A program made the position numbers and the translations under genes. The notes beneath the pieces were generated by a model. It did no database searches. It was not told where the DNA came from and was given only the letters and a program-made list of their open reading frames with translations. A stretch of DNA of 64,000 bases, taken from assembly GCF_018614915.1 (NCBI RefSeq), contig NZ_JAGGNU010000043.1, forward strand, positions 36,021 through 100,020, written 5' to 3'. Each line of letters starts with the position of its first letter. The first letter of the stretch is position 1. This DNA is from Variovorax paradoxus. Its GTDB lineage: Bacteria > Pseudomonadota > Gammaproteobacteria > Burkholderiales > Burkholderiaceae_C. This document shows positions 37,201 to 45,173 of the stretch, in pieces.

Positions 37201-37329
37201 TCGGTGTTCTGGGGCCCGATGGCCTGGTCGATCATGGGCGGGCTGTTCGTCGCGACCCTGCTCACCCTTCTCTTCTTGCCTGCGCTCTACGCCAGCTGGT
37301 ATGGCGCGCAGAAGCCGCTGGCTGCCTGA
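34273..37329 (+). CDS. RND-family efflux pump, inner-membrane permease
   Basis: 1018 residues, the usual length for AcrB/MexB-type pumps, with twelve helices and two large periplasmic loops. N-terminal WALTHPQMIAFLLLMLSLAG and YGRLGQKEDPEF, then the TM4 acidic pair in LGLLVDDAIIAVEMM and TM10-12 with MLGVIALAGMIIRNSVILV and VFWGPMAWSIMGGLFVAT. The single Asp pair DD in TM4 carries protons. The sequence is closer to the multidrug/solvent branch (HAE-1-like) than to the metal branch. The substrate is unknown. Confidence 0.92.
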   Translation: MSRINLSEWALTHPQMIAFLLLMLSLAGVFAYGRLGQKEDPEFTVKTMVVQASWPGSSAQQMAEQVTDKLEKKLQEVAEVDHTSSYAKPGVTQIKVNLREDTPPRAVPQVWYQVRKKLGDIQHTLPQGVRGPFFNDEFGDTFGNLYAITGDGFGYEDLRDFADAARNEFLRVADVNKVELTGAQDPKIHVEASNAKLASLGIDPALIASTLAAANTVEAAGTVLTASEQLRLTVSGEFDSVDSIRNMGIRAGERMFRLGDIAEVRRGLVDPATSKMRFNGQEAVGLAVSMRKGGDVIRLGEELTATVARIQASLPVGVEIHAVSDQPRVVAESVHEFKKSLLEAVAIVLVVSFFSLGLRTGLVVALSIPLVLALTFLVMYMLGIELQRISLGALIIALGLLVDDAIIAVEMMALKLEQGWDNFRAATYAYTATAFPMLTGTLITAAGFLPVGFAKSGAGEYVFSLFQVVGISLVLSWVVAVLFTPYIGFKLLREHHGAAHADEDAIYQRGFYLRFRRVLERCLAHRRWVIGVTVLLFAGSLALFGIVPKQFFPASDRPELMVDLWLPQAATFEASQREVEALEAQLRNDPDVVAVTSYVGNGSPRFYLPLDVQTPNLNLGELMVMTKGGEARERVLAKIQQLFDTGFPLVRGRVNRLENGPPVGYPLQFRVFGQDPQKVRAVAEQVAAILRADPHVRRVNQDWGERLKRLRVDVDQDKARALGISSRQIKSALQGSLSGTSVTQYREGDKDIDVVARLIAPERTDLNNLKDAKIYLRDGKFVPVSQVARLSLDSEDSVLWRRNRVPTLTVRADVAGAEAPDVTLALKPRLDELAKSLPLGWGIDIGGTFESSGKSQASIFAVMPLMLAAVLLLLMLQLQDIKKMALVLLTAPLGMIGVALMLAAFRIPFGFVAMLGVIALAGMIIRNSVILVVQIDHDVQAGVPLWNAIVESAVRRMRPIVLTALAAILAMVPLTHSVFWGPMAWSIMGGLFVATLLTLLFLPALYASWYGAQKPLAA

Positions 37330-37348
37330 CCCGCTCCGGAGATTGACG

Positions 37349-38704
37349 ATGAACAGGACAACAACCGTGTTCGGCAAAGCTGCGCTCGTCGCGGGCTTCG
37401 CATGCCTCGCGGGCGCGAGCTTCGCGCTCGACCTGATCGGCTCGTACGAGAAGGCGATGGCGGCCGACCCCGCCATCCGCGCCGCCGACCAGGCCGTGCT
37501 GGCCGGCCGCGAGAAGGCGGTGCAGGGCAGCGCGCTCTTCAAGCCGCAGGTCTCGCTCTCGGCCAGCCTGACGCGGGTCAGCGAGAAGTCGACCATCAGC
37601 ACGGCCGCCGGCTCTAGCCAGTCGGGCAGCTCGGGCAACGTGCGCCAGGTCGCTGTGCAACTCGTGCAACCGCTCTACAACGCCAAGGCCACGGCTGACA
37701 GCAAGCAGCTGCACCAGCAGACCGAGCTGGCCGAGGTCGGCTACCGCGATGCGCAGCAGGAGCTGGTGCAGCGCGTCGCCGAAACCTACTTCAACCTGCT
37801 GCTGGCGCGCGAGTCGCTGCGGGTCGCGCAAGCCGAGAAGGCGGCGGTCGCGATGCAGCGCGACCGCGCCCAGGCGCGCTTCGACGTCGGCCGCGGCAAG
37901 ATCACCGACCTGCAGGAAGCGCAGGCGCGCTACGACAGCGTGCTGGCGCGCGAGGTCTCCGCGCAGAGCACGCTGGCGCTGCGCGAGGCGCAGTACCGCG
38001 AGCTGACCGGCGCCCCGGCCGCGGGCCTGGCGGCGCTGCGCCCGGGCTTCGCGCCGGTGCCGCCGCAGCCCGACAGCCTGCAGGCCTGGCAATCGAAGGG
38101 GCTGGACCGCAACACCCGCGTGCTGGTCAAGCAGAGCGAGCTGGCCATCGCCGAGGCGGAGATCGGCAAGTACGCGCTCGCCGGGCGGCCGACGCTGGAT
38201 CTGGTCGCCAGCCTCAGCCGCCAGGGCCAGAACGGCAGCCTGTCGCCCGCCGTCTCGCCGGACAGCGCGCGCGGCGCGACCATCGGCGTGCAGCTGAACA
38301 TCCCGCTCTACACCGGCGGCGCGATCAGCTCCCGCCAGCGCGAATCCATCGCCAGGAAAAACCAGGCCGAGCAGGAACTGAGCTCGGCGCAACGCGACGC
38401 GCGGCTGCAGGTGCAGGACGCCTACCTCGCGGTGAAGACCGGCGTGGCGCGCATCGCGGCGCTGGAGCAGTCGGTGCTCTCGGCGCGCACCGCGCTCGAA
38501 GCGACCACGCTGGGCCGCGACGTCGGCAGCCGCACCGAGGTCGACGTGCTGGACGCGCAGCAGCGCCTCTTCGCGGCCGAACTCGATCTCGCACAGGCCA
38601 CCAACGACTACCTGCTGGGCCGCATCCGCCTCGCCTCGGCAGCCGGGGAACTCGATGTGGGCGACCTGCGCGATCTCAACACCTATCTTGCAATGGGAGA
38701 TTGA
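37349..38704 (+). CDS. TolC-family outer-membrane efflux protein
   Basis: 451 residues. Signal peptide (about 1-25, ALVAGFACLAGASFA), then the twofold TolC repeat: DLIGSYEKAMAADPAIRAADQAV, ETYFNLLLARESLRVAQAEK, and in the second half RDARLQVQDAYLAVKTGVARI with RTEVDVLDAQQRLFAAELDLAQ. This is the branch found with type I secretion and RND pumps. Start ATG at 37349, 19 bases after the pump. Completes a three-part efflux system. Confidence 0.9.
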   Translation: MNRTTTVFGKAALVAGFACLAGASFALDLIGSYEKAMAADPAIRAADQAVLAGREKAVQGSALFKPQVSLSASLTRVSEKSTISTAAGSSQSGSSGNVRQVAVQLVQPLYNAKATADSKQLHQQTELAEVGYRDAQQELVQRVAETYFNLLLARESLRVAQAEKAAVAMQRDRAQARFDVGRGKITDLQEAQARYDSVLAREVSAQSTLALREAQYRELTGAPAAGLAALRPGFAPVPPQPDSLQAWQSKGLDRNTRVLVKQSELAIAEAEIGKYALAGRPTLDLVASLSRQGQNGSLSPAVSPDSARGATIGVQLNIPLYTGGAISSRQRESIARKNQAEQELSSAQRDARLQVQDAYLAVKTGVARIAALEQSVLSARTALEATTLGRDVGSRTEVDVLDAQQRLFAAELDLAQATNDYLLGRIRLASAAGELDVGDLRDLNTYLAMGD

Positions 38705-38806
38705 TCATGGACATCGACCTTTTTCCTCGCACGAGGTCGAAGCCATCCATCGCGTCCTGCGCGCCTGGCTCGCTTCCACGGAGACGCCGGAGTCGCGCGA
38801 GCGCCT

Positions 38807-40408
38807 GTGCGTCGACCGGAGCCGGCCGTGCTTGAGGGTTGGCTTTGCCGATGGCTGCTCGTGCTCGCCGCGCTGCTGGCGGGAGGCTGCGGGGGGCTGC
38901 CGCCACATCCCACGGCCCAGGCGTCGCATGCACTTGCGCCATCGTCGGCCACCCAGTTGGGCGCGGCGGCGTCGAAGGCCGCGGCGCGCACCGGGCAATC
39001 GGGCTTCCGTGCCTTGCCGGAGGCTGCCTTCGCTCTCGATGCGCGCGTCGAGCTGATGCGCCGCGCCCAGGCTTCGATCGATGTCCAGTACTACCTTGTT
39101 GGGCAGGACGAGGTCGGCCGCACGCTGATGCGCAGTCTGCGCGACGCAGCTTCGCGCGGCGTGCGCGTGCGCCTGCTCGTGGACGACGCCTACACCCTCG
39201 GCATGGATGCGCTGCTCCTCGGCCTGGCATCGCACCCGAATGTCGAAGTCCGGCTCTTCAATCCGTTTGGCATCGGCCGCGACTCCGCGGTCGGCCGGGC
39301 GTTGAACGCGATGGGTGACTTCCGGCGCCTCAATCACCGCATGCACAACAAGTTGCTCGTGGTCGACGGGGCAATGGCGATCGTCGGCGGGCGCAACATG
39401 GCGGATGAATACTTCCAGCGCCACGCCAACGCGAACTTCCTCGATTTCGACGTGCTTGCCATTGGTCCCGTCGTAGACGAATTGGCGCAGTCGTTCGACA
39501 CCTATTGGAACAGCCCGCAGGTTGTGCCGGTGCAGGCCGTGGCGGCCAGCACGCTTTCGACTGAACGCCTGCGCAGCGACTTCGAGCGCGATGTCCGAGC
39601 CCAGGCTGACCGCGCGCCACTGCCGCTGCCGCTGCCGGACGTCGACGTGCATGGCCATCCTCCTTTGGGTGCCGATATCGATCGCGGCCTGCCGCAGTTG
39701 ATTTGGGCCCCGGCGCGCGCCTATGCCGACCGGCCCGACAAGATCGGACTCGAACAGCGGCCGGCGCAATTCGCTACCACGGTCACGTACGACACCATCA
39801 AGTCGCTGCGCGAAGCCAAATCGGAGATCGTCCTCGTCTCAGCGTACTTCATCCCTGGCAATGATGGCATGGCCCAGCTGGTCGAGGCGCGGCGACACGG
39901 CGTCGCCGTCCGCGTCATCACCAACTCGATGGCCTCCACCGACGAACCGCTGGTCGGCATGGCCTACGAGCGCTATCGCATGCCTTTGCTGAAGGCGGGA
40001 GTCGAACTCTTTGAGCTCAGTTCGCCGCAGCTAAAGGCAGACCAACGCCTGCGCAACACGTTTGGCGCTTCGAAGGGTAGCCTGCACGCCAAGCTCGCCT
40101 TCGTCGACCGACGTATCCTGCTGGTGGGTTCAATGAATCTCGATCCGAGATCGGCATGGATCAACACCGAACTCGGCGTGCGCATCGACAGTGCGGAACT
40201 TGTCCGGCAGATCGGCGGCTTACCCGCCATCGAGTCCGGCACAGGCGCCTATCGCGTTCAGCTGGGGCCCAACGGCGCCGACCTGCTGTGGATGCCTGTG
40301 GCCCGTGGCGCGTCGGCGCAAGCACTCACCGAGGAACCCGATATCAGCGCGGTGAAGCGATTGAAGCTGCGATTCCTGTCGCTGTTCGTGGCTGAGAGCC
40401 TGCTGTAG
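38807..40408 (+). CDS. Phospholipase D-family lipoprotein (cardiolipin-synthase-like)
   Basis: 533 residues. A lipobox follows the first hydrophobic helix (LAALLAGGC). Two phospholipase D domains: the first HKD-type motif HNKLLVVDGAMAIVGGRN at about residue 181, the second HAKLAFVDRRILLVGSMN at about 427, each with the GS/GR-N partner. IDVQYYLVGQDEVGRTLM is the common lead-in. Likely a phosphatidyl transferase or hydrolase at the outer membrane or periplasm; the ClsC-like group is the nearest. Start GTG at 38807 or 38828; no clear ribosome site. Confidence 0.87.
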   Translation: MRRPEPAVLEGWLCRWLLVLAALLAGGCGGLPPHPTAQASHALAPSSATQLGAAASKAAARTGQSGFRALPEAAFALDARVELMRRAQASIDVQYYLVGQDEVGRTLMRSLRDAASRGVRVRLLVDDAYTLGMDALLLGLASHPNVEVRLFNPFGIGRDSAVGRALNAMGDFRRLNHRMHNKLLVVDGAMAIVGGRNMADEYFQRHANANFLDFDVLAIGPVVDELAQSFDTYWNSPQVVPVQAVAASTLSTERLRSDFERDVRAQADRAPLPLPLPDVDVHGHPPLGADIDRGLPQLIWAPARAYADRPDKIGLEQRPAQFATTVTYDTIKSLREAKSEIVLVSAYFIPGNDGMAQLVEARRHGVAVRVITNSMASTDEPLVGMAYERYRMPLLKAGVELFELSSPQLKADQRLRNTFGASKGSLHAKLAFVDRRILLVGSMNLDPRSAWINTELGVRIDSAELVRQIGGLPAIESGTGAYRVQLGPNGADLLWMPVARGASAQALTEEPDISAVKRLKLRFLSLFVAESLL

Positions 40409-40456
40409 TAAACCCAGGGTCGTCGCGTGAGTTTCCTACAGTTGTGGACATTTTTT

Positions 40457-40580
40457 TTAATCGATGCTGCTCGAGGTCCCCGCCATCGCCACCAAGTGCA
40501 TTCCCTTGCCGACATGCTCGGCGAAGGCTTTTACCTTGGCTGAGTGCCGGCGCTCATAAGGACTCACCAGATGGATCGGC
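40457..40580 (-). pseudogene. C-terminal remnant of a LysR-type regulator
   Basis: Minus-strand reading AAPIHLVSPYERRHSAKVKA then FAEHVGKGMHL ends in a TAA at 40457-40459. This is the usual tail of the LysR effector domain (a Y/H-rich strand, then SxKVxAF). Nothing upstream continues it, so only about 40 codons survive. Similar decay marks this whole stretch. Confidence 0.5.
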
Positions 40581-40665
40581 GCGGCTACGTTGGTTGAAGG
40601 AAGCGCTGGATGCCGGGAAGACTCTTGACGAGATGACTCCCTGATTGTGCGGCGACAATCCGCAG

Positions 40666-40956
40666 ATGGCCCAAGGCAAGCGCATCTCGGCAGACATTGG
40701 CAGCGACGCCTTGCAGGCGATCAAAGACATGGGTGCCGCGGCCAAGTTGGCCCGCACCAGCGCCGGCGACGGCCAAGCCGTCGCTGCCGCCCGATTGGGC
40801 GTGCACGTCCAGACGATCGCCCGGATTGAATCAGGTGAACCAGGCGTCGCCATCGGGCACGTGTTGGGCATGCTTGCGCTTTACGGCATCGCAACGAAGT
40901 TGCAACCGCCAGCCGGCGAACCAGTTCGCATCCCGACCCTAAGCGCAGGTTCGTAA
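40666..40956 (+). CDS. XRE-type helix-turn-helix regulator (HipB-like)
   Basis: 96 residues. The Cro/C1-type helix-turn-helix covers about residues 28-80: DGQAVAAARLGVHVQTIARI, then ESGEPGVAIGHVLGMLALYG, matching the HipB/antitoxin class where the recognition helix is TIARIESGE. No HipA-like kinase follows in this window, so it is a single regulator or an orphan antitoxin. The start is ATG 40666, with an upstream option at 40645. Confidence 0.75.
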   Translation: MAQGKRISADIGSDALQAIKDMGAAAKLARTSAGDGQAVAAARLGVHVQTIARIESGEPGVAIGHVLGMLALYGIATKLQPPAGEPVRIPTLSAGS

Positions 40957-41159
40957 CGTCCGCTGCGGGCCTCTCTCGTAGGGCCTCAATCTCACAGCCC
41001 GAACTTCGGCTTCGCAGCGATTGCTGTCGGTCGAGTCCACCTTCGAACTCACGGTCTCGCCTCCTTTTCAGCCACTCACCCCCAAAATTGGCTTCGGCGC
41101 CAACGGCCAGTCTGAAGGTACCGCTCGAAAGGAAAAGTCGCCAAATCAGCAGCAGAAGG
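40957..41159. other. Spacer between the XRE gene and the glycine-zipper remnant
   Basis: About 200 bases without a credible gene, repeat or terminator. Confidence 0.35.
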
Positions 41160-41472
41160 ACGAGGGGCAGTGTCAAAGTTGGGCCGTGAAACAAAGCGGC
41201 TTTAACCCTGCCAGACCGCCACCGCCGCTCGCTCCCCCACTCGTCACTGGCAGCGGTTCGCGGCTCAAGGGAGGGGCAGCGGCTGGTGCTGCGGTCGGGG
41301 GCATTGCAGGCAACGATGTGGCATTCCGCCGCCGTCGGCGCAGTTGCGGGCGGCGTGGCGAAACGTGATTCGAACCGCAGGTTCGTCACAACAGCAGCAG
41401 CAAGCCGCGCGTCAGGGCTACCTCAAAGCGCGGGCTGCTTGCCGCGAGGGCCGTGGATACGCAGTGAAGTGA
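41160..41472 (+). pseudogene. Decayed glycine-zipper-family gene
   Basis: Pieces of a protein like that at 32689 occur in three frames. QCQSWAVKQSGFNP and GGAAAGAAVGGIAGND are in one, AAVGAVAGGVAKR in a second, and QQQQAARQGYLKARAACREG plus RGYAVK with stop TGA 41470-41472 in a third. At least two frameshifts break it. No start with a signal peptide remains in frame. Confidence 0.6.
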
Positions 41473-41668
41473 CGGTGCGCAGGTTTGACCAAGGCGCCAA
41501 TCTTCATCCATGTCGCTCCTCCCGGAGCACGCTCGGTTGTTCGCGCTGAAAGCGACGGGTCCGGTATCAGACCGCCGGCCACGCAGGTCCGTACCAGTTC
41601 CGCGACCGAGCGCAGGCCCATCTCCCCATGACGCGCCCGGGGTAGGCCACGGGTTGCCTCTCCATTCG
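41473..41668. other. Spacer downstream of the AtuA-like gene
   Basis: Around 200 bases with no recognisable gene. The minus-strand transcript of the catabolic cluster must end here, but I see no clear hairpin with a T tract. Confidence 0.35.
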
Positions 41669-43471
41669 CTAGTCCACCCGCACCAACTGGGCTTCGATCT
41701 TCACCGGCATGGACAGAAGAATCTGCGCCATGCTCTTGCCCAGCGGGTCGGTGCGCAGCGAAGCCATTCCGCCGCCGCCCAGCGCCTCTTCGCACACGAA
41801 GTTGAAGGCGCCGATGCCCGGCAGTTCGTAGCGGGTGACCTTGCCTTTGACGAGGTGGGCCATGTAGGCGAGCACCGCCCTTTCGGTCAGCTGGGCGCGA
41901 AGCAGGGGCAGGTAGCGTTCATGACGCGCCATGATGCCGATGTTCGAGATGTCGCCCTTGTCGCCGCTTCGCCCGTATGCGAGGCGGATGAGCGGCACTT
42001 CGATCAGTTCGTCGTTGCCCGCAGGAACAGGCTCGCTCGCTGCGCCTGGAACGCCGGTCCACGCAGGGCCAGCGCTCCGATGCGCCGTATGGAGCGCAGC
42101 CGGAACGGCCCGTGTCCGGCCGTCCATCTCCACAGCGGGCGTGAACAGCGTCTTGTCGACGAGTAACGGGAACTGACGTATCGACAACGACACCGACGGC
42201 CTGCCGCCCCCCACGCCCGTAGTGCCGGGCGCCCAGGAGGTGCCGGCGGCGGCGATCTCTTTCGCGAAGAGTTCAAGCGGCGCCTTCTCGGCATGCGTCA
42301 CGGCCACGCGCAAGATCGCCTGCCGCGGCGGCTGGGCCGTGGCATGCGGGCCATAGCACTGCTCGGCGCCCAACACGTCAATGTGGGTCGCGGAGAAATC
42401 GGCCCACCCCCTGGCACCGAAGAGGTCTCTCGTGCGCCGCAGCATCGCGTCTCCGCTGCGCTGCGCTTTCGCTGCGGCGTCGAAGCCCACGATCAGCAGT
42501 TCGGCATTGCAGCGGTACCCCGAGGCGTAGGTGGCCGTAACCTTGAACTGGTTGGAAGGCGCCCTGCCCCGCGCGCCCGAAACGTGCACGCGGCCGGGCC
42601 CGACCTCGGCAATGCGCACATCGCGAAAGTCGCAGACGACGTCAGGCAGCAGATAGGCCGATGGATCGCCGATCTCGTAGAGCAGCTGTTCGCCCACCGT
42701 GGCGCGGTTGACCAGCCCGCCGGTGTCGTCCGGTTTGCTGACCACGAAGCTGCCGTCGGCCGAACACTCGACGATGGGATAGCCGATGTGCGCCCAGTCG
42801 GGCACGCTGTCCCAGTCGGTGTGCAGGCCGCCGGTCGCCTGCGCGCCGCACTCGATGATATGGCCCGCCAGGCTGCCGCCCGCGAGGTGGTCCCAGTCGC
42901 TGTCGGTCCATCCGAACTCGTGCATCAACGCGCCGAGCGTCACCGCGCTGTCCACGCAGCGGCCGGTAATCACGATCTGCGCACCGGCATCCAGCGCCTT
43001 GGCAATGGGCGCCGCGCCCAAGTAGGCGTTGGCGCTGACAAGTCGTGCGGGCAGGGCCTCGCCCGTGAGCATGTGGCCTACACCCTGCTCGCGCAATGCG
43101 CCGACGAGCGGCATCGCATCGTCGCCGATGACCACCGCGATGCGCACCTTCAATCCGAGCTCGGCCACCAGCTTCTCGAGCGCCGCGGCGCATGCCCGCG
43201 GATTGACCCCGCCGGCATTCGTGATCACCCGGATGTTCCTGGCGACCACGGTCGGCAGCACGGCCGCCATGGCCGTCGTGACGAAGTCCGTGGCATAGCC
43301 CGCCTCCGGGTTCTTCATCTTCGCGCTGGCCAGCAGCGACATCGTGAGCTCGGCCAGGTAGTCGAACACCAGGTAGTCGATACCACCCTTTTCAACGAGC
43401 TGCGGCGCGCCCACGGAACTGTCGCCCCAGAACCCCGATGCGCCGCCGATCCTCACGGTCTTGCTTGTCAT
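41669..43471 (-). CDS. AtuA-like acyclic terpene utilisation family protein (DUF1446)
   Basis: 600 residues. The N-terminal DUF1446 domain starts VRIGGASGFWGDSSVGAPQL and has YLVFDYLAELTMSLLA, VITNAGGVNPRACAAALE and VITGRCVDSAVTLGALMHEF; the C-terminal AtuA-like domain has IRLAYGRSGDKGDISNIGIM, typical of the family. AtuA is needed for citronellol/geraniol breakdown in Pseudomonas, but homologues occur in many CoA-based pathways. Start ATG 43471 (GGAG before it) rather than 43483. Last gene of the minus-strand cluster. Confidence 0.88.
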   Translation of the reverse strand: MTSKTVRIGGASGFWGDSSVGAPQLVEKGGIDYLVFDYLAELTMSLLASAKMKNPEAGYATDFVTTAMAAVLPTVVARNIRVITNAGGVNPRACAAALEKLVAELGLKVRIAVVIGDDAMPLVGALREQGVGHMLTGEALPARLVSANAYLGAAPIAKALDAGAQIVITGRCVDSAVTLGALMHEFGWTDSDWDHLAGGSLAGHIIECGAQATGGLHTDWDSVPDWAHIGYPIVECSADGSFVVSKPDDTGGLVNRATVGEQLLYEIGDPSAYLLPDVVCDFRDVRIAEVGPGRVHVSGARGRAPSNQFKVTATYASGYRCNAELLIVGFDAAAKAQRSGDAMLRRTRDLFGARGWADFSATHIDVLGAEQCYGPHATAQPPRQAILRVAVTHAEKAPLELFAKEIAAAGTSWAPGTTGVGGGRPSVSLSIRQFPLLVDKTLFTPAVEMDGRTRAVPAALHTAHRSAGPAWTGVPGAASEPVPAGNDELIEVPLIRLAYGRSGDKGDISNIGIMARHERYLPLLRAQLTERAVLAYMAHLVKGKVTRYELPGIGAFNFVCEEALGGGGMASLRTDPLGKSMAQILLSMPVKIEAQLVRVD

Positions 43472-43498
43472 TGCGTGCTCCAATCGCCGTTCGATGCG

Positions 43499-44479
43499 TC
43501 ACTCGGCTTCGATGCCGGCCGCGCGGATGACGCGACCCCATTTCAGCGATTCTGCGGCCTGGAATTTCGCCAGGCCATCCGGCGTGCTGGTGGCCGCCTC
43601 GCCGCTGGTGGTGGCCTGATACGCCACGACGGCCGGCGCGGCCGACACCTTGATCAGCATCTCGTTGAGCCTGTTCGTGATGGCCGCCGGCGCGGCAGCC
43701 GGCAGATACACCGCCGTCCAGTACGACATGTCGTAGCCCTTCACGCCGGCCTCTTCGACGGTCGGTAGATTCGGCGCCGCCGCCAGGCGCTTCGTGCCGC
43801 TCACGGCCAGGGCACGGAGCTTTCCGCTCTTGACCTGCGGCAGTGCGGTCGGCGCATCAGCGAACATGAAATCGACCTGCCCGCCCATCAGGTCGGTGAT
43901 GGCCATCGGGTTGCTCTTGTAGGGCACGTTCACCATGTCGACGCCGGCCATCTGCTTGAGCGCTTCGCTCGCGACGCGGCTCGACGAGCTGCCGCTGCCG
44001 AAGTTGAGCTTGCCCGGCGACTTCCGGGCCGCCGCGATGAGGTCGGCCACGGACTTGATCGGCGAATCCACATTCACCAGGAGCAGCATGTGACCCTTGG
44101 ACAGCAAGGCCACCGGCGTGAAGTCCTTGACCGGGTCGTAGGGCAGCTTCTTGAAGAGATGCTCGTTGGCCGCATGCGTGGTGTTGGTGGTCATCAGCAT
44201 CGTGTAGCCGTCCGGCGGGGCCTTGGCCACGTACTGGGCGGCGAGGAAACCGCTCGCGCCGGCGCGGTTGTCGACAATGACGGGCACCTTGTATTCCGTG
44301 CTCAGCGCCTGCGCCATGCTGCGCGCCTGCTGGTCGGTGCCACTGCCGGCCGCGAAGGGCACGACGATGGTGAGCGGCTTGCTCGGGTACTCCTCCGCGT
44401 GCGCCTGGGCGCCGGCGAGCATGGCCGTGGCCAGCACCAGGACGCCGCAGATTTTGGAAGGGAAGAAAGAAGTCGGCAT
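43499..44479 (-). CDS. Tripartite tricarboxylate transporter substrate-binding protein (Bug/TctC family)
   Basis: 326 residues. Signal peptide (about 1-28, ending in GAQAHAE). Bug signature: YPSKPLTIVVPFAAGSGTDQ, VDNRAGASGFLAA, PDGYTMLM, VNVPYKSNPMAITDLMGGQVDFMF and LPQVKSGKLRALAVSG. Periplasmic binder of a carboxylate; beta-proteobacteria own many and mostly without transporter genes alongside, as here. AGGAGACACCCC precedes the ATG at 44479. Its ligand is likely the acid fed into the adjacent CoA pathway. Confidence 0.92.
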   Translation of the reverse strand: MPTSFFPSKICGVLVLATAMLAGAQAHAEEYPSKPLTIVVPFAAGSGTDQQARSMAQALSTEYKVPVIVDNRAGASGFLAAQYVAKAPPDGYTMLMTTNTTHAANEHLFKKLPYDPVKDFTPVALLSKGHMLLLVNVDSPIKSVADLIAAARKSPGKLNFGSGSSSSRVASEALKQMAGVDMVNVPYKSNPMAITDLMGGQVDFMFADAPTALPQVKSGKLRALAVSGTKRLAAAPNLPTVEEAGVKGYDMSYWTAVYLPAAAPAAITNRLNEMLIKVSAAPAVVAYQATTSGEAATSTPDGLAKFQAAESLKWGRVIRAAGIEAE

Positions 44480-44513
44480 GGGGTGTCTCCTGTGAAATGT
44501 TTTTTGAAAAAGT

Positions 44514-45173
44514 TCAGTGCCGGAAACGCTCCAGCGTTCCCGCCCGCATGAGCTTTCCCGGCACGGCGCCCACCACTGCGGCAATGGCGTTGAGATGGGC
44601 CCAGCCCACCGTGTCGGCCAGGCGCAGCACGGGCAGGCGCAGGCCGAATTCGGCCATGACGTCCAGCAGTTGCGCCACGCGCTCGACCACCGTGGCCACG
44701 GAGATCGCACCTTCGAGGTTGCAGCCGAAGGCCGTGGTGACCATCCCTGAGGTGACCGGGATGCCGTGTTCGACGCAAAACGTCAGTGTGGCCCGCTGCT
44801 CGTCGAGCAGGGCTGCCGTGCCTTTGCCGTTGTTGCGCACCGAGAAGGCTTCGGATGCGCTGATTCGCACCGCCCCCTCGATGTCGAGCGGCGTGCGCAT
44901 TGCGCGCTGCATGCCGCGCAGGTTGAGCCACAGCCCGGTGTAGCGCACCCCTTCGCGCCTGCGGATCGACTGCGCGACGATCTCGGCGTCGGCCATGCCG
45001 GGAACGCGCGTGGGGTCGACGAACGACACGCACTGCACATCTTCCAGTCCCGCTTCGGCCAACGCTTCGATCAGGCGCACCTTGTCGGCGGTGGCGATCG
45101 GCCCGGCCTCCATCTGAAAGCCCTCGCGCGGGCCTTCTTCGTGCAGGTGAACGCGGCGCGGCAGGTCAGACAT
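44514..45173 (-). CDS. HMG-CoA-lyase-like protein, C-terminally truncated
   Basis: 219 residues, where the family has about 300. The N-terminal two thirds of the TIM barrel is present: VHLHEEGPREGFQMEAG, LIEALAEAGLEDVQCVSFVDP, then GIPVTSGMVTTAFGC and LRLADTVGWAHLNAI. The frame then stops, and the next gene's leader follows at once. Missing are the metal-binding HxH strand and the GGCPFAxGA glycine loop that close the active site. It is either inactive or needs a partner. Overlaps the CoA-transferase gene by 8 bases. Confidence 0.8.
   Translation of the reverse strand: MSDLPRRVHLHEEGPREGFQMEAGPIATADKVRLIEALAEAGLEDVQCVSFVDPTRVPGMADAEIVAQSIRRREGVRYTGLWLNLRGMQRAMRTPLDIEGAVRISASEAFSVRNNGKGTAALLDEQRATLTFCVEHGIPVTSGMVTTAFGCNLEGAISVATVVERVAQLLDVMAEFGLRLPVLRLADTVGWAHLNAIAAVVGAVPGKLMRAGTLERFRH

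Noticed and set aside
33937..37638. 1233-codon open frame antisense to the RND pump genes
   Set aside because: It mirrors the high-GC codon pattern of the pump genes, is rich in His, Arg, Glu and Gln runs, and shows no domain. A shadow frame.
38655..38806. Possible start of a nitroreductase/BluB-like protein after the TolC gene (SSHEVEAIHRVLRAW)
   Set aside because: The likeness lasts only about 15 residues, there is no continuation, and it may be chance. At most a tiny remnant.
40451..40460. Run of eight T after the phospholipase D gene as a terminator
   Set aside because: I found no stable stem directly before it, so a rho-independent terminator is not supported.
40444..40644. Plus-strand frame ending RLRWLKEALDAGKTLDEMTP
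   Set aside because: The last 20 codons look protein-like, but the rest is the antisense of the LysR remnant. It may be the tail of an unknown gene, not enough to annotate.
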